From the NCBI GenBank assembly GCA_964035545.1, contig OZ037767.1, positions 22,797,128 to 22,861,127 of the forward strand: a stretch of 64,000 nucleotides of DNA, written 5' to 3'. Below are positions 14,201 through 26,000 of the stretch, piece by piece. The notes under the pieces are model-generated. The model worked only from the letters and a program-made list of their open reading frames with translations. It was not told the origin of the DNA and did not search any database. Position numbers and translations under genes: made by a program. The stretch is from Bugula neritina. Its lineage: Eukaryota > Bryozoa > Gymnolaemata > Cheilostomatida > Bugulidae. Within the stretch, counting starts at the first letter, position 1, and every line of letters begins with the position of its first letter.

Positions 14201-17200
14201 ATATTACTATATCTACTGTACATGTGTATTATATATAATACTGTATATGTCTACTGTACCTGTGTATATGTAACGTATGCAGACGACAGCTATGACCAAA
14301 GTTTGCCCAGATTCGGAGGAGGTGCAGCAGAGGACATGAGATCAAAATCTCAGGGTAACCTGATGAGAGAAGATGAGAGAGGGAGGTGGCAGCAACAGCC
14401 TACCATATCTCCTCCGGGAGACAACAGGTCTGTCTACAAGTATCTCTACAGTATATTACTACTAGTATCTCTACAGTGTATTACTACAAGTATCTCTACA
14501 GTATATTACTACAACTATCTCTAGAGTGTATTACTACAAGTATATCTACAGTGTATTATTACAAGTATCATGTGTGTTGTTTGTTTCAGAGCCGATGCTG
14601 ATAGTCCAAATTATCAAAATCTTCCAGAAAACTTGGCACCCGGCCAGAGATCTGCCCCACACTACAGAGATGGTGGGAGCGGTCCTGGCCCCGTGCCTGC
14701 TGGCCAGATGACAAACAGACCTCGGTCTGAGTTTGTTGACCCCAACTGGTATCCTCCACCTCCAGATGATCGTCACCAGCCGATATACCAGAACCACCAG
14801 ATTGGTAAACCGCGGCCAGGGTAAGTGTTGTAGTGTGTTTGCAGTGTGACCTAGCTTATCTGTGGGTATTTAGCTCCAAGTAGAGTATAAGTTATGGTCT
14901 AACCAACTGTAGATATGACGATAGAGAATTACCTTCACCTCCTGGCAACGAGAGACCCCCACCTGTACCGCCTCACCCATCTGAGGAGGACCAACTCCCC
15001 CTACCACCCCCTCCCTCTAGTGACTACATGAACTATCACATAGGCAGTGCTCCTCCCCCCAAGCCTAGCCAACCGAGCATGTCACAGCAGAGACCCAGGT
15101 GTGTATTCTCTTCTGTTTTACCAGAATTCCATATTCCAACCGCTAATAGGCCCAGCTACTTGCTTTCTTACATTAATATTTCCAGTCAATCAATATGTGA
15201 ATATCTAGTAAGAAGCTCCGGTGTATTTCTGTAGAATGGATGCACCTTCAGATCCCAGATATAGCAGACCAGACCAGAGAGGACCTCCAGAGGCCCCGAG
15301 GGCAGCTGCAGAGCTTCCTCCATGGGCCAGAGGCGCTCAGAGGCCTCCTGGCCCTGTCCCGAGTGCTGGGCCAGTTCGAGGGGGTCCACCATCCCCCCGC
15401 AGTCCAACTAGTCAGCAGCCCGCTCGGCCAGGTTTTCATCCTCAAGGTTCACGACCCTTGCAGCCGGGTGACCTGATGAGAGGACCTCCAGTCATCCAGC
15501 CCTACAGACCACCAGTCCCCGGGGACTCATATAGGGGACCCCCAGTCAGGGGCCCCCAACCCATGGACCCATATCGGGCACCAGGTCCCAGGCAACCCAT
15601 AAGGCCAGTGAGTAATCAAGTCTATCAGAGTCAGCCAATGAGAATGCAGAGACCACCAGCAAATCAACAAATGCCACCCAATCAGATGAATCACAACACG
15701 ATGAGTAAAGATGGCGACTCTAGAAGGTGAGACTCTAGCAGTAAACCCAGTAGTGTGTGTATGGTGTGTGTATAGTGTATATAGTGTGTGTATGATTTTT
15801 GTATAGTGTGCGTATAGTGAATGTATAGTATGTGTATAGTGTGTGTATGGTGTAAGTATAGTGTGTGTATAGTGTGTATAGTGTATGTATGATGTATGTA
15901 TAGTGTATGTATAGTGTGTATAGTGTATGTATGATGTATGTATGATGTATGTATAGTATCTTTATAATGTAGTATTCTACAAGGCGGTATGCTACTAACA
16001 TATGTACACATGACGTCTTCACTCACGGTGTCTGTTGTTACAGGATGTCAGATGACAGACGGATGGCGCGGGAAGATAGTATCAGAGACTTGGAGTCTAA
16101 ACCGTACCGCTCTACGGAGGAGGAGGAGCGTCTGGGTCGTCTCCGCTTAGACTCAGAGTTTGAGAGGAGAGCCGAGATGGCCAGAAATGAGTCAGAGGAT
16201 GATGGCTCTATGGTGAGTCATAGTTAATGATTCATCCGTCTGGTGTAATAGAGATGATATAGTTCAGTTCATTACTTTGTTTTCAACTCATTTTTTCTCC
16301 ATGCTGAATCTTTCCTAAGACAGCTGACTTGAGTTCACCCTGTTTTTAGAATCGCCCATATGCCAGTGGACCAATGCTTCCCAATAGGGGGTACCAGCAG
16401 CCTCCCCCACCCCAGCTGCAAGGTATTCGCAGGTAGGAATTTCTCTTATATGTTCACATAACCTGTTTGTAGGTTGATCACAATGTTGTGCTATATCCAC
16501 CATTTTATACACATGTTCACCTCCGCTACTCAACACACAGTTTCTTCTGCTAGTAACTCTTGTGATCTTCTCTCTTTGCTCCGATTCATGCTCAAACCTT
16601 GTTCTGGTGTCCGGCTTTTGGCAACTAAAATTTAGGCAATTTGTAACTTTGTTGTATTTAGTTCGGTGAAATGTTCCTCCATGCTTCATACACTGAATTA
16701 ATTTTTATGTAGCTGATGCTTCACTGTTTGGCATCATATTTTATGTAAGACAGGGTGTGAGGGTCATTTCATATGCAGGCTTATAAAGAGCTGTTGCACT
16801 TAAACTATTCGCTTACGACTACTGGTTGCATATTTCAATGTCAGTGTTTCTCTTTAGGGCTGGGCTGCCCGCCCACTCGCAGGCTCCACCCACCTCACAG
16901 GTAGATTCCGCCTCCTCAGTCAAACGGGACATGCTTCAGAGTAAGACTGTAACGTTTAAACCTGCATACCGGGGCGATGAAACCATACGACCAGGAGATT
17001 TCTCTAAACACACTCTGAAACAGGATGACAACAGGTAACTTAGTGGTAGCCGTGCCACACTGCAGTACTCTGGCTCATCTCTCGTGTCTGTCTAATGTAA
17101 CAAACTAACGACAGTACTGTATTATATTGTATTATACTGTATTATACTGTATACTCGACATTCAGTATTAAATGTTCTCTTATTATTGCAGAGCACCCGA

Positions 17201-20200
17201 TTTCCAGCGGAACCAAAGGGTGAGTCACCCAACTCTGTGATCCCACAATATTACTACTACTATATATGTATATGTATATACGTATATGTGTATATCCGTA
17301 TATATGTATATGTGTATATGTATATGCATATATGCGTATATGTGTATATGTATATCCATATATGTATATATGTATAAATGTGTATCCGTATATGTGAACT
17401 GTAGTATAACTATATAACTGTCAGCCCTTAGATTGGCTAATCACTGCTTTTCCATTGCTTCGAACGGATCTGCACGGATGGATTTGTGGTTGCGGTTTTC
17501 ATTAACTTGTGATTTCATTCGATGCAACTGTTTCCAAACCCTGAATGAAAAATCCATTCGGGTAATGTGAAGCAATGGAAACGCAGTGTATGTCCGTCTC
17601 GTATATTCCTTTACTCTGTAAAACCACTGTTTGATTTCTGTTAGCTGTGTGCACACTGTTGCTATGTTTCCACTTCCTGTGTGATGTCAAAGGTTCCGAG
17701 ACGCTTGCAATATGGTCGCATGATTTTCAACGGCATTTTCTCAAACTGTAATGTCACAATATTTCTAATTGACGTTTAATTTCTTGGAACATTTGAGTAT
17801 CATGCTTATAAATCTGTACGAGTGTCACGGAGCGCTTGAGTTGTAACACATTAGAATATTTTGGGTTTACAGTATGTAGTCAATATGTGCATGCAGTCCT
17901 TCTTAGCTGCTCTTGGGTATATTTACTAGTATGTACTCGCATATACACTTAAATGACTAGTATATACACTTACACTACTAGTATATACACTTACACGACT
18001 ATATATACACTTACACGACCAGTATATACACTTACATGACTAGCATATACACTCACATGACTAGTAGATACACTTACATAATTAGTATATACACTTACAC
18101 CTCTAGTATATATACTTACACGACTAGTATATACACTTACACTACTAGTTTATACACTTACACTACTAGTATATACACTTACATGACTAGTATATACACT
18201 AACACGACTAGTATATACACTTACATGACTATATATACACTTACATGACTATATATACACTTACACGACTAGTATATACACTTACTCGACTGGTAGATAC
18301 CCGAGTATCACCTGCTATTGGTTCTGTTATTATTTGGTGCATGCTCACTGCTGCTTCTAGGACCAGTCTTCCTATTCGCTAAGCACAACCGACAGAGAGG
18401 TTCTCAGGTCACGTCTGGAAGAGGTAGGACCTCCATCTCTACCTTACACCTTGTCCCAGTACTACACTGCATGCACACTTCCACTTATGTATTGATATGT
18501 GTTTCGTTTCCACTCCTACCACTTTCTTTTTTCCGTGATTGTCTTCTATTTGAATACATGTGGCGGCTAAGTGTGTTCTAGCGAGCACACTCACACAACT
18601 CTGTTACATACAGTAGTAACTGCAGCATTACACCAGCCAATTGTTTGTGTTTAGGAGCTGCGAGAGAAACAAAGGAGAGATGCTCAAGATTCTAGACGGC
18701 CGTTTCACCATCAAGACTCTGTAAGCACCAATTTGTAGTTTGTAACGCTGCCATCCCAGACTCTGTAGTCTCACCACTCATATTTTTCTTCCTCTCAACG
18801 CATTGGGTGACAAGTTTAGTTGGTGATTGGTTTATTTGTCGTTGAAGGATCGAATGATGAACCAAGGGCGTTACGGAGCTGAGCCTGGACCTATGCCTGC
18901 ACAACCAGTGCAACACCGACCTCCTGGGCCTCCAGGTCCAGCCTATGGGCCTGGAGGTCTAGCTCCTGCTGGACCACCTGGACCACAAAGAGGTAAACAG
19001 CTTATAGTCCATAGTTATTAGTCACTACACAATAGTATATAGTCACTACTCACTAGTGTGTAGTCACTACTCACTAGTATATAGTCACTAATTACTAGTG
19101 TATAGTCACTACTCACTAGTATATAATCACTACTCACTAGTGTATAGTCACTACTCACTAGTATATAGTCACTACTCACTAGTATATAGTCACTACTCAC
19201 TAGTGTATAGTCACTACTCACTAGTGTATAGTCACTACTCACTAGTGTATAGTCACTACTCACTACTATGTAGCGTGTGCTCTACTATAGGTTGTATTAG
19301 CTACTCACTCATCACCTGTGCTGTATTTAAATACAATGTTAGTCTACCATCAGCACAATACATACTCTACTATGTCATTGAAACATCTGCTACTTTAGGG
19401 TAGACTTTTGCCTTCCTTTTGCAAAACTGAATGATCACTTCAATATAATATGATTTAATAAATAGAAATGGGGAATATATTGTGTATTTATGGTGTTGAC
19501 AACTCCTACTTAATATGAAGCAAAGCTAGTTAGTTTCTACAGCTGGTTAAAGCACTGTCTCTACTGAACTTAAGTGTAGTTTTTACAAATACAGCTGAGA
19601 AAAACTGTTGAAATTTTAAGTCCACTCTGCGGGGATCAAAGAGCTTACTTAATAAGCACCGAAAGTGCATTTCTAGTGACTGCATCTTTCCTAGCCATAA
19701 CACGGTTTTATGAAATAGGTTATGCGGTGTTGTAAACCCTGAGGTTTGGTTATCTATCAGACAGGGAAACTCAGCTAAGTTACCTAAGTTTCCCTGTTAA
19801 AATATTAAAAATACTTCTAAAAACTTCCCTAAATCAGCAGCTCGCGTGCAAAAATAGGTTCGAAATATGAATGTAACTACTAACTTGACATCTGAAATTG
19901 GTATAACTGGTGTAAATCATAGATGGGTGCTATAACTTGTAGTTGTCAATTCAAATTCACTTTGATTTGCTACACTGGTGAAACACATTTCAGCTGCTAG
20001 CAACTTCTAACACAGCTCTTTGCTGCTCTAATTAGTTTAAAGTCAGCTTCTGCTTTTTCTTAGCCCAAGTTTTTTTTATTTTTATATTATAGCCTACTAT
20101 TACCATTGATGAGGCCTGGCTAATATATAACCACAAAGAGTAAGTGTTTGAATTGTCTGCTCCATCAGCCTTGCGTTACTTAAAAACCTTGACCTGTTTG

Positions 20201-22324
20201 CTCGTGCTTGTGAATGAAAAATATGGCCTGCATTATTCTTTTGTACACTTAAGGTTTCACAATGACTAGAAGAACTATGTACAAGTGCACTCTGTTTAGT
20301 ATAGCTATACTAATAAGTAAATTATATACTATATTTATACACTATTAGCTAGTAATTACTTCATTGCGAACTTATGTTACAGTTAAATATTGTACAAGTG
20401 ATAGAAACCAAATATCCTTCACGTTTTAAAAATGTGTGTGCATAAATATCTAATCTGGTTTGGGTGAATTAATCATTGCTAACTTTTTATCTAACTACAT
20501 GGAAAGTGAAAATACTGACTGCGTTGGTTTCTAATAGGTCTGCACCACTTTTTATGATGGAATACAATAAATGGACTCGTTAGCTTTCAGCATTTCTTGT
20601 GGGTTCTTGTCCGATACGTGTAAAGCTCTAATATACCTAGCAACTAGGCTGAACCTTTTTCTCTTGGGAAGTTTGCTATGGCTTCTAGCAACGGAAAATT
20701 ACCCTCTACTAGTTTTTATTATCAACCATTCTTGGAATATGACTTAACAAATCTCGTAAATTCATAAACTGGTGTTTTTTGTATTCCACCATAAACATTG
20801 TGGCTCAACGATAATAAATTTATATTACCGGAAGCTTCCTCATTTTTATAATTAATGTGGCTATTATATTTTATATTACTATGTTATCATGTATAGTGTT
20901 GTTTTTCTATTATGCATTATATCACTATATTCCTATATAATGTATTTCTATTCTATTATATATTATATTACTATATTGCTATATTACTTTTTCTGAGTTA
21001 CATAAGCCATTTTCCTCTTTTAATTTGTTTCACTGTGAACGGGAATAAGTATTACACCATCTTAATGTGCTGTGTCGAATGGTAAGGGGGTTATAAGAGT
21101 AGGAATCTACCTATACGTTTACTAGTGCTAGTAGCTTGTTACATTTCTCATACTATTTTACTTCACTCTGCTGCATGCCCAGATTCTTATTCATCTGTTT
21201 TGTTACAACTTCTGAACCGAAACTTTTCTTTTAGTTTGCTTGTTTGTACATGCACATATTGGGCAGGAATTTGGTGCATTTTTGGTGTTGTATATCACAG
21301 GCTGACAAATAATATTATTTTAATGGCCATGTTTAATTTATATTTTGAGTAAACTAGAATTTTCCACGCACGACCCTTTGATGTATCTAATTGAACTATT
21401 TGCATTGCAGGTTAATTGCTGTATTGCTTTTAGTATAGGAATTTAACTAAATTACTAAACATCCACTAGTCTCTTTGTTTCTACCTATTTCTGCATATGG
21501 GGCTGGGCACTTTACCATAGCATGAGTTAGAGGTATTCTGCTAGATTTGTAGATATTCTAGTTAGCCAATTCATTGACGTTCTGTGTGCCTTTTTAATTT
21601 TCAAATGTAAATTTATTTTTCTCTCGATGCTAAATATTATTTTATGATTTTTTTATATTGAATTATTGACCTGGCTGGTCAAATCTTTTTCCAAATTCTG
21701 CTTGGAGTAGAAGTTACTAGAAATCTCTCATTTTCTGCCTTGGTCTTTGCAGATTATCAACCTTCTTATGACAGAAATGTGCGAATCAGTCAGAGTAATA
21801 TGTATCGTCCTGATGACGTGGGAAACAGAGCTTCATACACTCCGCCACAGCCTGCTCAGCCACCCCCACAATCCAACAGGTTCTCACAATATAACAATTC
21901 ATCCTTTTCGGGGCCACAACCCTACCGCCCCACCTCTGAGGTATTTAGTAACTACCGCAGTTCTTCCCCACCCAACAGCTATGCTGCTAGTAACGCCAGC
22001 TATGGGAACTCTCAGCTAATACAGCAACAGCACACGCCAGCGCAAGAACCTAGTATGCTGGCCGACACAGAACTCTCCTCTGGAAACACGCCTGGTGTGA
22101 TTGGAGCTCAGGAAGTCTATCGCGATCCTCGATCTCGAATTGAGGCTGAACAAAGGTCACAGAAGCCTAAAGGCGAAGCTGGAGATAGGCTGAGTTTCCG
22201 AGATAAGATGAAGATGTTTGCTGCAGAAGCTGGTGAAAACACTCCTATTCAGAGGCCCAAGTTGAGCAAGTCACAACGTGCTCTAGAGGAGTCTTTAGCA
22301 TATGGCAACGGGCATATTCCCTAA
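5214..22324 (+). CDS. AFDN: afadin (junctional actin-binding scaffold), 28 exons, N-terminal exon missing
   Basis: Afadin links nectins and other junction proteins to F-actin at adherens junctions and is a Ras/Rap effector. Exons: 5214-5406, 5565-5686, 6156-6260, 6721-7105, 7702-7889, 8937-9137, 9230-9341, 9528-9700, 9892-10032, 10450-10567, 10864-10899, 11713-11978, 12155-12301, 12736-12898, 13353-13657, 13822-14155, 14283-14427, 14590-14820, 14913-15098, 15235-15726, 16044-16212, 16350-16432, 16858-17034, 17192-17219, 18361-18423, 18655-18720, 18848-18992, 21753-22324. The joined frame is open: 1,781 codons plus TAA (human about 1,824 aa). Domains, numbered from the first exon here: RA1 about 5-100 (FATKCIRV-like, ERRLDLSEYPLEVQLNW), basic KRKLSKREKKEQKKRQ linker about 115-130, RA2 about 165-280, FHA about 300-395 (GVVTVTP, CYVEGKRI), DIL about 430-770 (RRCRVNAALTIQLFSQLFHF, EAWAEKQGLELAADCHL), PDZ about 865-955 (MGLSIVAAK, KAGDQLLEVD, LVGLTQERAADLM) followed by QGAIYHGLATLLNQP. 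The rest is a Pro/Arg-rich tail with a conserved C-terminal block (RLSFRDKMKMFA). The initiator exon was not found. Confidence 0.96.
6262..6622. repeat. 40-bp minisatellite in afadin intron 3
   Basis: About nine copies of a 40-bp unit containing TATACTCTTCACTAACAGTG and TGTGTGTACTGTATAG. The array begins almost at the splice donor of the exon ending at 6260 and ends about 100 bp before the next exon. Each unit contains an AACAG|TG acceptor-like motif. Confidence 0.92.
7468..7650. repeat. pyrimidine-rich minisatellite in afadin intron 4
   Basis: Repeats of CACCCCTCTCACTACACCCC and related units. It lies about 50 bp before the next splice acceptor and may act as an extended polypyrimidine tract. 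Confidence 0.85.
9768..9891. repeat. about 20-bp minisatellite ending in the intron 8 acceptor of afadin
   Basis: Five or six units of the form ATATATCGTGATACACCATT. The last unit reads TATTGTGATAG and its terminal AG is the splice acceptor used in my model (exon from 9892). Earlier units have ATAC at the matching place. Confidence 0.8.
10864..10899 (+). other. AFDN: 36-bp microexon of afadin inside the DIL region
   Basis: The exon is flanked by TTTGTTCAG and GTATAT. It joins the phase-1 end of the previous exon (GAAGCA G) to the next exon (GG GAA GTA) without breaking the frame and encodes ERHGVEAGRPSI. It falls where vertebrate afadins have a variable linker, so it could be optional: 36 nt is divisible by three, so skipping keeps the frame. 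Confidence 0.8.
12302..12735. repeat. 18-21-bp minisatellite filling afadin intron 13 and supplying its acceptor
   Basis: The whole 434-bp intron is an array of units such as GTGTACTGTTACTCTGTAGT. The final unit ends CTCTGTAG and that AG is the splice acceptor for the exon starting at 12736 (AATGTGATAGAG). Nearly every earlier unit carries the same TGTAG, so some twenty near-identical acceptor candidates stand in a row. Confidence 0.93.
12925..13214. repeat. 19-bp minisatellite in afadin intron 14
   Basis: About 15 copies of CTGTAATACTCTACCTACA with a few substitutions. It starts about 30 bp after the splice donor at 12899. Confidence 0.93.
14436..14572. repeat. about 24-bp minisatellite in afadin intron 17
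   Basis: Repeats of AGTATCTCTACAGTATATTA with CTAC. It occupies nearly all of a 162-bp intron. The units contain CTCTACAG acceptor-like strings; the acceptor in my model is the TTTGTTTCAG that follows the array. Confidence 0.88.
15735..15962. repeat. GTGTATAGT-type minisatellite in afadin intron 20
   Basis: Units of TGTATAGTGTGTGTATAGTG and GTATGATGTAT type. On the reverse strand they give His/Ile/Thr/Tyr-rich open frames that are not genes. Confidence 0.88.
17250..17398. repeat. TATATG/TATACG-type microsatellite in afadin intron 24
   Basis: Alternating TATGTA, TGTGTA and CGTATA units, just after the 28-bp exon 24. Confidence 0.88.
17442..17588. mobile_element. MITE-like element, copy 1 (CACTG termini)
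   Basis: A 147-bp element whose ends are inverted repeats: CACTGCTTTTCCATTGCTTC at the left and GAAGCAATGGAAACGCAGTG at the right. A second internal inverted pair is GGATGGATTTGTGG-like and AAAATCCATTC. A related copy lies at 49584-49751. Flanks are AAT and TAT, an imperfect 3-bp target duplication. No coding capacity. CACTG ends with a 3-bp duplication recall CACTA/EnSpm-type elements; this is inference. Confidence 0.8.
17928..18300. repeat. 21-bp minisatellite in afadin intron 24
   Basis: About 17 copies of ACTTACACGACTAGTATATAC. The units contain donor-like and SpeI (ACTAGT) strings. The open frames of Thr/Ser/Ile/Tyr repeats in it are artefacts. Confidence 0.93.
19012..19270. repeat. 21-bp minisatellite in afadin intron 27
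   Basis: About 12 copies of CACTAGTGTATAGTCACTACT. It begins about 20 bp after the splice donor at 18993. Confidence 0.93.
19271..21752. other. rest of the 2.76-kb afadin intron 27
   Basis: The largest afadin intron seen. After the minisatellite the sequence is unique, AT-rich and without exon-like open frames. No recognisable mobile element was found. Intron length alone raises the possibility of regulatory sequence. Confidence 0.5.
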
Positions 22325-23010
22325 AGCTAATAAACCAAATATTTATCTGATGGTTTTAATTTAAAATTTTGGGTGTAGATTTTGTATTATGTTGATGTGT
22401 GCAATGTACAGGTATTATAAAATTTATTTAAGTTATATTACTTGACCATACAATCGATTGGAACTGTACTTGTCCATATATCCTTTAGTAGTAGAGTCTA
22501 ATATTTATCTTTCTTAATTTGAAATGAATAGCTATGAGTTACAAGGTTTTTAAACTAGAATATCAAATTATCAATTTTTAAACTTAGATATTAGTTTCTA
22601 GTAGTGATTTTACTATTTGTATATCTGTTATGTACATAATCACAATATGCATCAACTAGTGGCAGGCTTTGTTTCTCATATCTACTAATTATTGCCAATA
22701 GTTCTTTTTCTTGCAACACAACTTATGCAACTAGGTTTAGGACATTTTATGTGTTGATTTTCTACTTTTGCAGTGTACAATTAATATTCACAAAGCTTAT
22801 ATATGCTGCCTGGTAGTGGACATTTCTAAGTTTTATAACATATTAATCAATAAATATTTGTTTAATATAAAATTCATAAGTAAAATATTTAGTACTACTA
22901 CTACTACTACTTAGTACAAACTACAGTAACATTAAAAAAAGAAATTCAGTTTTATTTGGTGTAAGTCACCACAGTAAAAGCATAAATAATGTACATACAA
23001 CACCAATAAA
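22325..23010. other. convergent 3' ends of afadin (+) and SCAP (-)
   Basis: The two stop codons lie 686 bp apart. A + strand AATAAA stands at 22849-22854, and another sits five bases after the afadin stop at 22329-22334. A - strand AATAAA (TTTATT on the + strand) stands at 22951-22956, about 55 bp after the SCAP stop. The 3' untranslated regions may therefore nearly touch. Confidence 0.65.
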
Positions 23011-26000
23011 TCACAATATTCGTTCAGCAATCTTTCTGAATGTAATGGTGTGGACCTGAGACCCTACAGTGGCCACCAATGTACAAGAGTTCATCACAGT
23101 TAACTTATTTATGCCATCCATACAATTAGTTGTGGGAAGTTTTATGGAGTAGATGAGACTACCACTTTCTAGGTCCCAGAAATAGAGAGTGTCTCTGCCC
23201 CCACTAACCAGTAACGTGTCCACTAGCACAGTGATGGCTCCAGAGTAGCTACAGTTATTTTTGTGTATGGAATGTACGAGGCGACCCGAAGATTTGTCCC
23301 AGATACACATCAGAGATTCCAGACTAGATGCTATGACGTAATTGCTAGATATTTGGAGATTGAGAACGGGGCCTATGAGACCAGTTAGTTTATGAATACA
23401 GGCACCGGTTAGCAGATCCCACAACCTTATGACCCCGTCTTCAGAGGCCGTCTGAGCTGTGGCTGTTTGCTCATCGGCTTGCAGCAGTATTATAGTGTCA
23501 TTATGTCCACGCAGAGTGTAGAGCAGATTAGCATCATCTGACCTGTACACATTGATTATCTTGTCTTCACAGGCTGTTAGACAGCGGCCACCTACATAGA
23601 GAGGACAATTTCCGTCAGCAAACAACTATAGAAATATATTCGATTGTAACTAGTAAAGCAATAACATTGAATATAACATAATATTTGCTATGGCCAGCAT
23701 TAGCAAATCAATAAAATTGAATATAACATACAAGGCTATGGCTAGTAAACCAATAAGATTGAATATAACATACTTGTTATGGCCATTAAATCAATAAGAT
23801 AGAATATAACATACTTGCTATGGCTAGTAAACCAATAGTACTTTGATGGGCTTTTACACTATGCAAAGTGTTGCAATGCATATCCATGTGTCGCCAACTT
23901 GGGTTAGTGCCCAGTGATCTTATACGCCTATGGCCTCGGTATGGGCCGGGATGAACGCCCCCCTCTTCAGTCTTGGTCATAGAAAGTGAGTAGCAAATCT
24001 CTATAAAATCTAGATATCCATCGGTGCGACCAGCTATCACTCTGAAAAGTAAGAAAAAGAGGCTTTGCTATGAACTTTTAGATTTGAAGATTGTTTCCAA
24101 TAGCAGAGTAGAAAACCATAAGTACTGTATATACATGAGGGAAATTTATATGCAGCCGAATAAGTTAGTTTTTAAACTTGAAAAGACTCTTTGAATTTAA
24201 TCGATACCTGACCTTTTTCTGGAGGAAATTCTACCTTGTCTGTCATAGTGGGGGTGCCAACATGCAAAAATGGGCAGGTGGAGCACATCAATACTAACCT
24301 TTGTTGCTATATATCACTGCAAAGCCAACATTCTACTGATCTCAGATCTACGAGTACCTTTTTTGTATCTGGGGGGGTTCTCTCGTGAGAGGGGTGGATA
24401 TACAGGGGTTCAGCATTTTTCAAGGGGGGACTATGGAACTCTAAATATTTAATTTTCTGAGTAGTTTAAGTTTGACATTAAAAATATTTTCAAGGAATGT
24501 TGTACACATATGAAACTTTTTCTAACAAAAGTTTTGACCAAAAATAAAAAAGTGGGCGGAGCCTATAATACGACAAACTACTTTTTTGCATATACCGGAT
24601 ATTCTCTAAACTGCTACTTTTCTGTTCTAGCATTTAGAATGTTGATTTTTGGTATGAAAATACTCTATTGTGTTCTAATAATGCTCTCCGGTTTTCATTA
24701 CATTCTGAACTATATAACATCTTTCCCAACCATGACAAATAAAAAACATAAAACGGGAGTTATCTCCTCTGTTATAAATTATTGCATTTCTACCCAATTA
24801 TATTGCTCTTTGTTGATAGGAACAACATCAGCACGATGAAAATGTATTCTTAGTGTATTTATATTAGCTTATTGACTTATTTTGAATAATTGATTACGAT
24901 CAATACTATTAAGTATTAATATTCAATATTTACTGTATAAATTGAGTGTCAGCAATAATTAACAGACCACTAATATTCGATTTTTTTATCCATAAGTATA
25001 GTAACATAAAATATAGTTCATAAAAAAGTAATATTATGATTTCAGCATCACAAGCAATTACTATGCTCTTTTATATCAGATATTGGTAGACATTTGTAAT
25101 TGTATTTATTTATAAATAAGATAGTATTTAAAATTTTAATTTACAATAGATCAAGCTTTATTGCAAAGTTTTGTTATCTCTAGCGTTTATATACCAAATG
25201 AAATATATTATAATTCTTCATCAGAACTGTGTCTGTTGCCATCATCATCATAATCAGGCTCTCTGTTTGAAAAAGAAGACTGGCCACTTTTGTTGTCGCA
25301 ATCGAAACATTCACATAAACCACAGCATTTCATCATCAGGCTCTTGCATTTGCATGCTTTACTCTTACAGCCTGCTTTTTTGCATTTACATGCTGTTAAA
25401 ATCACATCTGCGTTGCTCTCAAAATCATATTTTATTGGAGTCAAGTTAGTATCCCAACCATGGTCAAAAATTGGCTGATGAAGTAAAATAGGTGTAAAAG
25501 CAAGTTGCCAAAGTGTAACTTGATAATTGGCTCGTTTCACGTGATATTCTAGGGAAATCCTACTAGGTGGTAGCTGTGCTTCACTGGAGACATTTTTAAA
25601 GCCAATATTTTATATCTTGCTTCAGTGATATCATCATAGGCACCATATAGGTTGGAGACAAATCATTCACACTCTAAGTATGTTTTTTCTGATACTGGGG
25701 ACCAATCATCAGAACCTAAAGACAGATTATAGCTTTCCTTTTCAAGTACCTCTAAAGCACGCTTTTTAGATATTCGGAAGATAAAACTTACTGAGTCACA
25801 ACCTGTAAGTGCGTAGAGTGATAACAGATTCTTGAGAAATTTTTGTAGATTTTTTTGGCTAATTCAAAAAGAGATATATATCTTCTGTGACTCCCCATTC
25901 CAACGAAGATTACTAAATCTTTATTAGCCTGCTCAGTTAAAACATTACTAAGATGATGTTAAGCGCAATAATAGCAACATCGGTATCTACTGATCTTATT

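Noticed and set aside
15691-16026. His/Ile/Thr/Tyr repeat proteins on the reverse strand
   Set aside because: Minisatellite in afadin intron 20, opposite to the gene.
24270-24839. Frames of 60 and 109 residues that occur identically again in reverse at 28840-29409
   Set aside because: They lie in the non-coding outer part of the transposon's inverted repeats; the duplication reflects the repeat, not conserved coding.
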